Source: Burkholderiales bacterium
GTDB taxonomy: Bacteria; Pseudomonadota; Gammaproteobacteria; Burkholderiales; Burkholderiaceae_C
DNA length: 7,297 nucleotides
Direction: 5' to 3'
Assembly (NCBI GenBank): GCA_013205525.1
Contig: JABMMR010000025.1
Span: 1 to 7,297 of the forward strand
In this document: piece by piece, positions 1 to 6,332 of the stretch
How the letters are laid out: each line of letters begins with the position of its first letter
How positions within the stretch are numbered: the stretch's first letter is position 1
Made by a program: the position numbers and the translations under genes
Notes under the pieces: generated by a model
What the model was told of the DNA's origin: nothing
Database searches by the model: none
What the model saw: only the letters and a program-made list of their open reading frames with translations

Positions 1-365
1 CTGTGATATTGCTCACGCCAGCCGAGCAAGAAGAGCGGGCCAACCAAGAACAAGCCATGTCCGACAGGTATAAGGGCCATGAATCTGAGCTGGCGCGTCG
101 CAGCCGTGCGGCGCAAGAAGAAGCTGAGCGCATAGCCCGTGCGGCCCAAGCCTTGGCAGATATTGAAGCTGGCGTGGAAGAAGATGATGGCGATGATGAG
201 CTGAAAAAGATGCGCGAAGAGATGAAGAAAAAGAAAAAACCGGCTATTCCTGCCGAGCTGTTACAGGGCAACAGCTACGAAGACAAACTCATGGTGGTGC
301 GTTTTGTGGCCGAGCAAGAGCAAAGCCGTGTGGCAAATAGCATTCGCTCCATGATTCAAATCTAA
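1..365 (+). CDS. C-terminal fragment of a flagellar protein, probably the MS-ring protein FliF
   Basis: The frame is open to the left edge, so this is probably the 3' part of a longer gene; the first GTG at 3 need not be a real start. The visible ~120 residues contain no membrane segment. They are a highly charged, probably helical linker (alternating Arg, Glu and Ala, an acidic run, then a lysine run) followed by a compact tail. The last ~30 residues (from SYEDKL to the end) follow the pattern of the FliF C-terminus, which binds FliG: Tyr-Glu, then an R..A.E...RVAN.IR..I series. The near-terminal Trp common in FliF is Met here. FliF forms the MS ring in the inner membrane around the export gate. 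Position just before fliI would normally suggest FliH, but I see no FliH C-terminal domain. FliF is therefore the best guess, held with moderate confidence. TAA is directly followed by the fliI ATG. Confidence 0.5.
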   Translation, partial: VILLTPAEQEERANQEQAMSDRYKGHESELARRSRAAQEEAERIARAAQALADIEAGVEEDDGDDELKKMREEMKKKKKPAIPAELLQGNSYEDKLMVVRFVAEQEQSRVANSIRSMIQI

Positions 366-1697
366 ATGGCCCACATGATTGATTTCGCCGCCGAAGTAGA
401 CCAAAGCCTCTCAGGTCTGCGTACCCCACAGCCGCAACGCAGCGGTACTTTGGTGCGTTTGGTCGGCATGACTTTGGAAGCGCGCGGCGTGATGGCGCCT
501 TTGGGCGCTTGCTGCGAAGTGGTGGGACGACACGGCCACCGTGTGGAAGCCGAGGTGGTGGGTTTCAACGACAAGGTTTTGTTTTTGATGCCTTTCACCG
601 AGCCTGCAGGCGTGGGCCCAGGCGACATGGTGCGCGTGCTCAGCAATTCGTCTTTGGTGAGCTTAGGCCCCGAACTCTTGGGGCGTGTGATCGATGGTCG
701 CTGCCAACCTTTAGACGGCAAACCGGCGCCCGTGTGCAAAGACTTGCTCAGCCTCTTGGGTCGACCCATCAACCCGATGGAGCGCGGCCCAATCAACAAA
801 ATTTTGGATGTGGGCGTCAAAGCCATCAATGGCATTCTCACGCTAGGGCGTGGCCAACGGCTGGGCTTGATCGCCGGCTCGGGCGTGGGCAAAAGTGTGT
901 TGTTGGGCATGCTCACGCGTTTCACCAAAGCAGACATTGTCATCATTGGTTTGATTGGCGAGCGCGGCCGCGAGGTGCAAGCCTTTATTCAAGAGTCTTT
1001 GGGCGAAGAAGGTTTGGCCAAGTCGGTCGTGATTGCCGCACCTGCCAATGTGTCGCCGGTGTTGCGCTTGAAAGCCACCCACTTGACCCATGTCATCGCA
1101 GAATATTTCCGCGACCAAGGCAAAGACGTGCTGATGCTGTGCGACAGCTTGACGCGTGTGGCCCATGCGCAGCGCGAGATTGGCTTGGCCATTGGCGAGC
1201 CACCCACCGCCAAAGGTTATCCGCCCTCGGTGTTTGGTTTGTTGCCCAATTTGATTGAGCGCGGCGGCGTTGGCCGCCATGGTCACGGCTCCATCACAGC
1301 TATCTACACCGTGCTGGCCGAAGGTGATGACGCGGCCGACCCGATTGTCGACATCGCCCGCGCCTCTTTAGATGGACAAGTGATGTTGTCGCGCAAACTG
1401 GCCGACTCGGCGCATTACCCCGCCATCGATTTGACAGGTTCTATTTCGCGTTTGATGCAAACCTTGCTTAGCAGTGAAGATTTGAAGTTGTCCAATAAAC
1501 TGCGCCGTCTGTGGTCTTTGTACCAGCAAAACGTCGACTTGATTCAAGTCGGTGCGTATGAAAACGGCTCCAACCCCGAGTTGGACGAAGCCATACGATT
1601 GAACGACCGCATTGTGAATTTTTTGCGCCAAGACATGCACATCAGCGAAGATTATGATGCCACCCGTGCCCAATTACGTGCGTTGCTGAGCCAGTAA
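366..1697 (+). CDS. fliI: Flagellum-specific export ATPase FliI
   Basis: FliI is the F1-like ATPase at the cytoplasmic face of the flagellar export apparatus; it helps unload chaperones and deliver substrates to the gate. The 443-residue product is of normal family length. It has an N-terminal beta-barrel region (about 15-95), a RecA-like ATPase core and a helical C-terminal domain (about 365-443). Walker A is AGSGVGKS at 170-177 (Lys176), the catalytic glutamate is Glu199 in GERGRE, and Walker B is VLMLCD ending at Asp260. The signature GEPPTAKGYPPSVF lies at 277-290, and the arginine-finger candidate is Arg362 in SISR. Spacing between Lys176, Glu199 and Arg362 matches Salmonella FliI (K188, E211, R374 as I recall them). 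The ATG abuts the upstream TAA with no clear ribosome binding site, which suggests translational coupling. A second ATG at 375 is a possible alternative start. Flagellar FliI is favoured over a virulence SctN by the fliJ and fliOPQR neighbours. Confidence 0.97.
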   Translation: MAHMIDFAAEVDQSLSGLRTPQPQRSGTLVRLVGMTLEARGVMAPLGACCEVVGRHGHRVEAEVVGFNDKVLFLMPFTEPAGVGPGDMVRVLSNSSLVSLGPELLGRVIDGRCQPLDGKPAPVCKDLLSLLGRPINPMERGPINKILDVGVKAINGILTLGRGQRLGLIAGSGVGKSVLLGMLTRFTKADIVIIGLIGERGREVQAFIQESLGEEGLAKSVVIAAPANVSPVLRLKATHLTHVIAEYFRDQGKDVLMLCDSLTRVAHAQREIGLAIGEPPTAKGYPPSVFGLLPNLIERGGVGRHGHGSITAIYTVLAEGDDAADPIVDIARASLDGQVMLSRKLADSAHYPAIDLTGSISRLMQTLLSSEDLKLSNKLRRLWSLYQQNVDLIQVGAYENGSNPELDEAIRLNDRIVNFLRQDMHISEDYDATRAQLRALLSQ

Positions 1698-1711
1698 AGA
1701 AAGAAAACACT

Positions 1712-2152
1712 ATGCAAGTACGCAGCTGCTGGTCGGTGTTGACCAAAAAAGCCAAGGACGAAGAAGAGACGGCACAAATTGCCTTGGCGCAAGCTGCCAA
1801 AAAGGTCCAAGACTTGGAAGCCAGTTTGGCGCGTATGAACACCTTGCTGCAAGAGTACAAAGACAAGGCGCTCACAGCACAAGCGAGTTTGCACAGCATG
1901 GCGCAGACGGCCAACAGCCGTCAATTTATTTTGCAGTTGCAAGACCTTGTCTCACGGGTTGAACAAGACAAGATCCAAGCTTTGGCCGCGTATGAGCGAA
2001 ACAAATTGGGCTTGACCCAGGCCACCCACCAGCGCATGAAAATGGAAACCATGCAGGAAAAAGATGCGCAAACCGTAAAAACCTGGGAACGCAAACGCGA
2101 TCAAAAAGAGATGGACGCTTTGGGCCTGACCCTCTTTAACCTCAAGGCTTAA
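1712..2152 (+). CDS. fliJ: Flagellar export protein FliJ
   Basis: FliJ is the central stalk of the FliI hexamer, similar to the gamma subunit of F1. It links the ATPase ring to the gate component FlhA and escorts empty chaperones. The 146-residue product has the usual length (about 147). It is almost wholly helical, with long Ala/Gln/Lys/Glu-rich stretches and heptad-like Leu spacing across about 15-125, as expected for an antiparallel coiled-coil hairpin. No enzyme motif or membrane segment is visible. FliJ is poorly conserved in sequence, so the call rests on length, coiled-coil composition and position 14 bp after fliI. The ATG at 1712 has an A-rich upstream sequence (AAAGAAAG) as a weak ribosome binding site. 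The 3' end overlaps the convergent minus-strand gene by 11 bp, so no terminator fits between them. Confidence 0.9.
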   Translation: MQVRSCWSVLTKKAKDEEETAQIALAQAAKKVQDLEASLARMNTLLQEYKDKALTAQASLHSMAQTANSRQFILQLQDLVSRVEQDKIQALAAYERNKLGLTQATHQRMKMETMQEKDAQTVKTWERKRDQKEMDALGLTLFNLKA

Positions 2153-2954
2153 CCCAGCCCGCTTCCAGCCAGTGCCAGTAGTTGGGTTTGAAAGCCCAGG
2201 GCATGAGCGTAGTCTGCGTATGCGGCGCAAACACTGTGGCAGTTGCATGGTCTAGCCAAACACCTTGGGCATTGATTTGGGTCAGCAAGTTTTGCGCAGC
2301 GGTACTCAAGAGCTGTTGCTGGCCATTTATTTCCACTTGCGCCGTGTCTTCATCGGCTTCATCTAAACGGCGAAAAGCATGGGTTTGCATAGCGGGCAAA
2401 GCCATGGCTGTGTCCACAGACCCCGAATACACATCATGCAAACTGCCCCAAGCGCGGCCTTGCAACAAGCGTTTGAGGTGAGCCAACTGGCGCTGTGCAA
2501 TCTCTTCGTCGCCCAGCCTGACCTTGACCTGTCCCAGCACATTGTCAAACCACACACAGGCCTGAGGGTGCTCACGCAGTATTTTGGGCAAACCCGCAAC
2601 CGCGTCTTGCCGATGAAAGCGCAGTGCAATAGCGTGGTCACGCAGCACTTTGCCATGGCGCAAACCAAACAACAGCGGCACCAAGGGGTCGATGTCATAC
2701 ACATCGATTTGCTTGAAGCGGGCGAGCCATGGGGTGGGCAACATCCATCCCGCGCTGGGGCCTATAAGCAACAAATGGCTTTGCTTGAGCTCTATGCCCG
2801 CCAAAAATTGGGCAATGCACTCTCGGGTGGTGAGCCAGCGGTTCAATGAGCGCAGCGCATGCACATGCCAATGGATGCCGCCGGTACCACCGGCATGGAC
2901 CAGATCCCGAATCCAACTGGCCCAAGGCAAGTGGGCTGTGACTTTAGTGTTCAC
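2142..2954 (-). CDS. SAM-methyltransferase-like (spermidine-synthase-like) protein of unknown substrate
   Basis: The product (270 residues from the proposed start) has a Rossmann-like pattern typical of class I SAM-dependent methyltransferases or spermidine-synthase-like proteins. A hydrophobic strand leads into a glycine loop (LLLIGPSAG at 61-69). A second strand ends in acidic residues (IDVYDIDP at 83-90), where SAM ribose contact would be expected. A later strand reads ACVWFDNVLG at 132-141. There is no signal peptide or membrane segment, so a cytoplasmic location is likely. I do not recognise the exact family or substrate. The open frame extends up to 3224, but that part lies antisense to fliO and is unlikely to be translated. 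The GTG at 2954 is preferred because AAGGCGG (2958-2964) places a Shine-Dalgarno about 6 nt upstream. The gene is convergent with fliJ and divergent from fliO, so it splits the flagellar cluster. A role in flagellar biology is possible from position only. Confidence 0.7.
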   Translation of the reverse strand: MNTKVTAHLPWASWIRDLVHAGGTGGIHWHVHALRSLNRWLTTRECIAQFLAGIELKQSHLLLIGPSAGWMLPTPWLARFKQIDVYDIDPLVPLLFGLRHGKVLRDHAIALRFHRQDAVAGLPKILREHPQACVWFDNVLGQVKVRLGDEEIAQRQLAHLKRLLQGRAWGSLHDVYSGSVDTAMALPAMQTHAFRRLDEADEDTAQVEINGQQQLLSTAAQNLLTQINAQGVWLDHATATVFAPHTQTTLMPWAFKPNYWHWLEAGWVKP

Positions 2955-3058
2955 ACACCGCCTTGAACATGGTGACCACGGTTGTGTTGTGCGCAAAGCG
3001 TCAAGGCTGTCAGGCTCAGGCAGACAAGGAATTTGTGGGAGTGGGTTAGATTTTTCAT
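2951..3058 (-). CDS. Possible 35-codon leader ORF ahead of the methyltransferase-like gene
   Basis: An ATG on the minus strand at 3058 opens a 35-codon frame. Its TGA (2953-2951) overlaps the GTG start of the next gene (2954-2952) as GTGA. The predicted peptide begins MKN and has a hydrophobic stretch (FLVCLSLTALTLCA, residues 10-23), so it resembles a short signal or membrane peptide. The overlap geometry would suit translational coupling. The ribosome binding site is weak (AGAAG), the frame is short and no homolog is recognised, so this may be chance. Confidence 0.2.
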   Translation of the reverse strand: MKNLTHSHKFLVCLSLTALTLCAQHNRGHHVQGGV

Positions 3059-3092
3059 GAATTGAAGCTTCTACAGTAGATAATAGGCCACC
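2955..3092. promoter_or_regulatory. Divergent intergenic region, likely promoter(s) for fliO and the minus-strand gene
   Basis: These 138 bases separate the starts of two diverging genes, so the fliO-flhB block most likely has a promoter here or nearby. Just before fliO there is an 11-bp odd dyad, TCTACAGTAGA (3070-3080), next to an 8-bp palindrome GAAGCTTC (3064-3071). A -10-like GATAAT (3079-3084) overlaps the dyad. No convincing -35 lies at 16-18 bp, and I see no sigma-54 or sigma-28 consensus. The regulatory role is inferred from gene orientation more than from motifs. Confidence 0.35.
2958..2964 (-). promoter_or_regulatory. Ribosome binding site deciding the GTG start of the methyltransferase-like gene
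   Basis: On the minus strand this reads AAGGCGG, with the AAGG core 6 nt before the GTG at 2954. It is the best-spaced Shine-Dalgarno near the 5' end of this frame and supports the 270-residue form over the longer reading through fliO. Confidence 0.5.
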
Positions 3093-3389
3093 ATGCCAAA
3101 CCAAGACTGGGTTCAGTATTCTCTCAGTATGACATTCGTCTTGTTGCTGTTGGCGGCAGTCCTTTGGTGGCTGTCGCGTCGCAACAAGGGCTTTCTTCTC
3201 CCTGTTAGTAAACGCCGTATTCAAATTTTAGAGGCCTATCCTATGGGCTTGCGGCACAAACTTTTACTGGTACAGGTCGACTCTCAAAGAATGCTGTTGT
3301 CGGTCAGCCCCAACGATATTCAAAATCTGCACGCTTGGCCTGCAGATTCTTCACCCCCCTTTGAGCAAGGTGTTTCCGATGCGCACTAA
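3093..3389 (+). CDS. fliO: Flagellar export gate assembly protein FliO
   Basis: FliO is a small inner-membrane protein that promotes assembly and stability of the FliP ring of the export gate; it is not part of the final gate. The 98-residue product has one N-terminal membrane segment (about 9-28, MTFVLLLLAAVLWWL), then a basic stop-transfer patch (SRRNKG) and a cytoplasmic beta-rich domain. That domain contains the FliO-type series RRIQILEAYPMG...LLLVQVDSQRMLLSVSP at about 41-73. It is on the short side for the family, where 100-140 residues is common. The ATG at 3093 has a modest TAGG ribosome binding site 5 nt upstream. The gene overlaps fliP by 11 bp and opens the fliOPQR-flhB block. It is not preceded by fliN, its usual neighbour. 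Confidence 0.9.
   Translation: MPNQDWVQYSLSMTFVLLLLAAVLWWLSRRNKGFLLPVSKRRIQILEAYPMGLRHKLLLVQVDSQRMLLSVSPNDIQNLHAWPADSSPPFEQGVSDAH
3367..3370 (+). promoter_or_regulatory. Ribosome binding site deciding the fliP start
   Basis: AAGG lies inside the end of fliO, 8 nt before the ATG at 3379. It favours that ATG over the in-frame TTG at 3361, which has no ribosome binding site and would add six residues ahead of the signal peptide. Confidence 0.55.
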
Positions 3390-4131
3390 ACATGCTTGGT
3401 GGTGCTTTGCACTGATGCTGCTGGTCTTGGTTCTGCCCGATCTGGCTTTGGCCCAAGGCTTGCCCTTGGTGACGGTCAACAGCGGCAAAGCCGGTCAGCA
3501 GTACAGCATGACGCTGCAACTGCTGGGCTTGATGACGGTGCTCACCGTGTTGCCGTCTTTGTTGTTGATGATGACCTCGTTTGTGCGCATCATCATCGTC
3601 TTGTCCATCCTGCGCCAAGCGCTGGGCACAGGGCAAACGCCGCCCAACACTGTGTTGGTGGGATTGGCTTTGTTTTTAACCCTGTTCATCATGTCGCCGG
3701 TATTTGACGAGGTGTACACCAATGCGATAGCGCCATATATGAATGGCGCTTTGGCCTTTGACAAAGCCTTGGCGGTGGCCGAGGTGCCGGTGCGCAATTT
3801 CATGATGCTGCAAACCCGCGAAGACGATATTGCCATGTTCATGCAAATTGGCCAGAAAAAAGAAATCGCCAGCGCAGCCGATGTGCCTTTCACCACCTTG
3901 GTGCCCGCTTTCATGACCTCGGAGCTAAAAAGCGCCTTCATGATCGGCTTCATGATTTACATCCCGTTTGTGGTTATAGATTTGATTGTGGCCAGCGTGT
4001 TGATGTCCATGGGCATGATGATGCTCTCACCCATGATCATCTCTATGCCATTCAAGTTGATGTTGTTTGTGTTGGTGGACGGTTGGACCCTGGTGATGGG
4101 TTCACTCGCGGCAAGTTTTATTTACAAGTGA
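3379..4131 (+). CDS. fliP: Flagellar export gate protein FliP
   Basis: FliP is the main pore-forming subunit of the flagellar type III export gate; five copies assemble with FliQ and FliR in the inner membrane. From the ATG at 3379 the product has 250 residues, normal for the family (Salmonella about 245). It starts with a cleavable signal peptide (basic MRTK, hydrophobic core about 9-19, likely cut after LALA at 25), as in other FliP. Hydrophobic segments lie at about 47-75, 90-110, 185-210 and 217-245. FliP signatures include the TSFVRIIIVLSILRQALG region, GQTPPNTVLVGLALFLT, and TSELKSAFMIGF. The triple methionine at 213-215 (GMMML) fits the position of the methionine gasket known in Salmonella FliP. 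The start overlaps the end of fliO by 11 bp, suggesting coupled translation. Confidence 0.97.
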   Translation: MRTKHAWWCFALMLLVLVLPDLALAQGLPLVTVNSGKAGQQYSMTLQLLGLMTVLTVLPSLLLMMTSFVRIIIVLSILRQALGTGQTPPNTVLVGLALFLTLFIMSPVFDEVYTNAIAPYMNGALAFDKALAVAEVPVRNFMMLQTREDDIAMFMQIGQKKEIASAADVPFTTLVPAFMTSELKSAFMIGFMIYIPFVVIDLIVASVLMSMGMMMLSPMIISMPFKLMLFVLVDGWTLVMGSLAASFIYK

Positions 4132-4138
4132 GGCAGCA

Positions 4139-4408
4139 ATGGATACAGCCACGGTGATCGATTTAGGGCGGCAAGCTTTGTGGATGACCATACTGATTTC
4201 TGCGCCCATGTTGTTGGTCGCTTTGATTGTGGGTTTGATCATCGGTATTTTTCAAGCGGCAACTTCTATCAACGAGCAAACTTTGAGTTTCATCCCTAAG
4301 CTGGTGGCGATTGGATTAACGGCCGCTGTTTTTGGCAGCTGGATGATCAACAGCTTGGTCGACTACACCAAAATTTTGTACGGTCGCATACCTGGTTTGT
4401 TTGGCTAA
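4139..4408 (+). CDS. fliQ: Flagellar export gate protein FliQ
   Basis: FliQ is the small helical-hairpin subunit that wraps the FliP-FliR core of the export gate in the inner membrane. The product has 89 residues, the standard length. It has two membrane helices at about 15-40 and 52-76, joined by the conserved loop QAATSINEQTLSFIPK (39-54). The N-terminus DTATVIDLGRQALW is also typical. The ATG at 4139 has a good Shine-Dalgarno (GAGG at 4130-4133, overlapping the fliP stop) 5 nt upstream. It sits 7 bp after fliP and 6 bp before fliR, inside the same transcription unit. Nothing is unusual in it. Confidence 0.97.
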   Translation: MDTATVIDLGRQALWMTILISAPMLLVALIVGLIIGIFQAATSINEQTLSFIPKLVAIGLTAAVFGSWMINSLVDYTKILYGRIPGLFG

Positions 4409-4414
4409 GCGCTG

Positions 4415-5185
4415 ATGAATATCGAGATGCTTAATTTGTTAGACAAGTTTTATGCCTTGGTCTGGCCTATGCTGCGCATCTCAGCTTTTTTGGCTTTTGC
4501 TTCTATCTTTTCGATTCGCGCCGTCAGCCTGCGCATACGCTTGTCTATCTCTATTGTGCTAGCGGTGTTTTTATCTTTGCACTTGGACATCCCGCGGATT
4601 GACCCCGCCACGGCTGAAGGCCTCAAAGAAATTGTGAACCAGTTGTTTGTGGGCTTGGTCATGGCCTTGATCATGCAACTCGCCAGCGCCAGCATTGTGG
4701 TTGCGGGTCAAGCGGTGTCGGGTTCCATGGGTTTGTCTATGGCCAATATGATTGACCCCTCGTTTGGTAATGTCCCCGTCATTTCGCAGTTTTTCACCAT
4801 CCTTGGCACCTTGGTGTTTTTGTCCATTGGCGGGCACTTGATTGTTTTTGGTTTGCTGCTGGAGTCTTTCACCTTGTTCCCGATTGGCAAGAACTTGTTG
4901 ACACAAGACTTGCTGGGCAAGGTCACCGCTTGGGGCGCGCTGATGTTTGTCGCGGCCCTTTTGATCTCTTTGCCAGTGGTCATTACCTTGTTGTTTGTCA
5001 ATATTGGTGTGGGTTTTATCACCCGCGCAGCACCCAGTTTGAATATTTTCTCGGTGGGCTTGCCGGCTTTGCTGATTGCGGGTTTTGTGATGCTGTGGTT
5101 GTCTATTCCCAGCGTGATCCAACGCATCACTTGGCTGTGGGTGCAAACCTTTAGCCAGATGCGCAGCTTATTAACAGGCGGTTGA
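4415..5185 (+). CDS. fliR: Flagellar export gate protein FliR
   Basis: FliR is the single-copy gate subunit that closes the FliP ring and contacts FlhB in the inner membrane. The product has 256 residues, matching the family (about 260). It is strongly hydrophobic, with about six membrane segments spread between residues 10 and 245. Family features include the Trp-Pro-...-R near the N-terminus (VWPMLRISAFLAFASIF), the central G.a.SGSMGLSMA-like segment (GQAVSGSMGLSMANMIDP), and RAAPSLNIFSVGLP near 205-218, a hallmark of FliR/SctT. There is no strong ribosome binding site before the ATG at 4415, so coupling to fliQ is likely. The stop lies 4 bp before flhB, as in many cells where fliR and flhB are neighbours. 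Confidence 0.96.
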   Translation: MNIEMLNLLDKFYALVWPMLRISAFLAFASIFSIRAVSLRIRLSISIVLAVFLSLHLDIPRIDPATAEGLKEIVNQLFVGLVMALIMQLASASIVVAGQAVSGSMGLSMANMIDPSFGNVPVISQFFTILGTLVFLSIGGHLIVFGLLLESFTLFPIGKNLLTQDLLGKVTAWGALMFVAALLISLPVVITLLFVNIGVGFITRAAPSLNIFSVGLPALLIAGFVMLWLSIPSVIQRITWLWVQTFSQMRSLLTGG

Positions 5186-5189
5186 CGGC

Positions 5190-6332
5190 ATGGCTGACGA
5201 CTCCTCAGAACGCAATGAAGAACCCACCGCGCAGCGACTGAAAAAGGCGCGTGAAGAAGGGCAGATCGCCCGCTCAGTGGAATTGTCGACCGCTGCGCTT
5301 TTGGTCACGGCCACCCTGTTTTTCAGTTTGGCAGGTGGTTATATGTTCAGCCGCTTAGGCGCTTTGTTTACAACGCAGCTGCAGTTTGACCGCAAGGTGA
5401 TGGACAAAGCCGAGTTGCTGCCCGCCATCTTTTTTCAATCGGTGCTCGATGGCTATAGCTTGATCTTGCCCGTGATGATTTTGTTGGCGGTGGTAGCCGC
5501 TCTCTCTACCGTTCTGAGCGGCGGCTTGGTGTTTTCTTTGGGTATGCTGGCCCCTAAATTCAGCAAGCTCAATCCCCTGTCGGGACTCAGCCGGATGTTT
5601 GGTACCAAAGCCTTGATTGAGTTGGTCAAGTCGATTTTGAAGTTTGGCCTGATCACTTTAATTTTGTGGATCTCGGTCTCCAACAACATTGAAGATTTGG
5701 TGACGCTTAACCGCTTGGATTTGGGAACGGCCGTCAAGCACGCAGGCACCATGCTTTTGGATGCGTGTTTTTGGATGAGCATGGGCTTGGTGTTGATTGC
5801 CTTGCTTGACGTCCCCTTGCAGCAGTACCAAGTCAACAAAAAACTCAAGATGACCCGCCAAGAGATCAAAGATGAGATGAAAAACTCAGAAGGTCGCCCC
5901 GAGGTTAAGGCCACCATTCGCCGGCGTCAGCGAGAGATGGCCAACAACCGAATGATGGCCAAGGTCAAGGATGCCGATGTGGTCATCACCAACCCGCAAC
6001 ATTTTGCGGTCGCGTTAAGTTATGACCCCAACTCCGATGGCGCGCCTACTTTGATTGCCAAGGGCACGGATGAATTGGCCAAGCGCATTCGCGAATTGGC
6101 CAAGGACGAGGGGGTGTATATCTTCGAGGCCCCCGAGTTGGCCAGAGCCTTGTACTTCACCACCAAGCTGGATGAACCCATCCATGAGGCGCTCTACCAT
6201 GCGGTGGCCCAAGTGATTGCCTATGTGTTTAGCCTGAACCAGTCTTATGCCGCGGGTGAGGGCGTCATCAAGCCCACTTTGCGAATACCTGACAATATGC
6301 GCTATGACGAAAATGGTTTTCTCTTTCAATAA
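5190..6332 (+). CDS. flhB: Flagellar export switch protein FlhB, with NPQH variant cleavage site
   Basis: FlhB surrounds the export gate and switches export from rod/hook to filament substrates after self-cleavage of its cytoplasmic domain. The 380-residue product has the typical N-terminus with RLKKAREEGQIARS (about 16-29). Four membrane regions follow between about 30 and 215, then a basic helical linker (about 215-260) and the cytoplasmic autoprotease domain. The cleavage motif, normally NPTH, reads Asn268-Pro269-Gln270-His271, so the Asn, Pro and His are kept while Thr is Gln. Downstream features are intact: APTLIAKGTDELAKRIRELA, LARALY and a VAQVIAYV helix. A usually conserved Ile-Pro reads Ile-His at 331-332. 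The C-terminal tail (IPDNMRYDENG) is normal for betaproteobacterial FlhB. The gene is 4 bp after fliR. The reading frame is unbroken, and the protein looks functional apart from the motif change. Confidence 0.96.
   Translation: MADDSSERNEEPTAQRLKKAREEGQIARSVELSTAALLVTATLFFSLAGGYMFSRLGALFTTQLQFDRKVMDKAELLPAIFFQSVLDGYSLILPVMILLAVVAALSTVLSGGLVFSLGMLAPKFSKLNPLSGLSRMFGTKALIELVKSILKFGLITLILWISVSNNIEDLVTLNRLDLGTAVKHAGTMLLDACFWMSMGLVLIALLDVPLQQYQVNKKLKMTRQEIKDEMKNSEGRPEVKATIRRRQREMANNRMMAKVKDADVVITNPQHFAVALSYDPNSDGAPTLIAKGTDELAKRIRELAKDEGVYIFEAPELARALYFTTKLDEPIHEALYHAVAQVIAYVFSLNQSYAAGEGVIKPTLRIPDNMRYDENGFLFQ

Noticed and set aside
362..946. Long minus-strand open frame antisense to fliI
   Set aside because: Ser/Pro/Arg/Thr-rich composition without domain structure; it mirrors the codon bias of fliI on the other strand.
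509..1258. 249-codon + strand open frame inside fliI
   Set aside because: Rich in Arg, Gly, His and Cys with no recognisable fold; an out-of-frame shadow of fliI, which has every expected ATPase motif.
2182..3060. Several + strand open frames across the minus-strand gene
   Set aside because: They lack motifs and are typical antisense shadows of the methyltransferase-like gene; the minus frame has a coherent Rossmann-like pattern.
3079..3084. GATAAT as a confident sigma-70 promoter for fliO
   Set aside because: No acceptable -35 hexamer at 16-18 bp upstream, and the ATG follows only 8 bp later; kept only as part of a low-confidence regulatory region.
2955..3224. N-terminal extension of the methyltransferase-like frame up to an ATG at 3224
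   Set aside because: It would run antisense through the start of fliO (3093), shows no domain pattern and has no good ribosome binding site; the GTG at 2954 is better supported.
3361..3378. TTG at 3361 as the start of fliP
   Set aside because: It has no ribosome binding site and would place six extra residues before a well-formed signal peptide that begins at the ATG at 3379.
4571..5146. 191-codon minus-strand open frame antisense to fliR
   Set aside because: Extremely rich in Gln, His, Asn and Lys, the expected antisense of a hydrophobic membrane protein gene.
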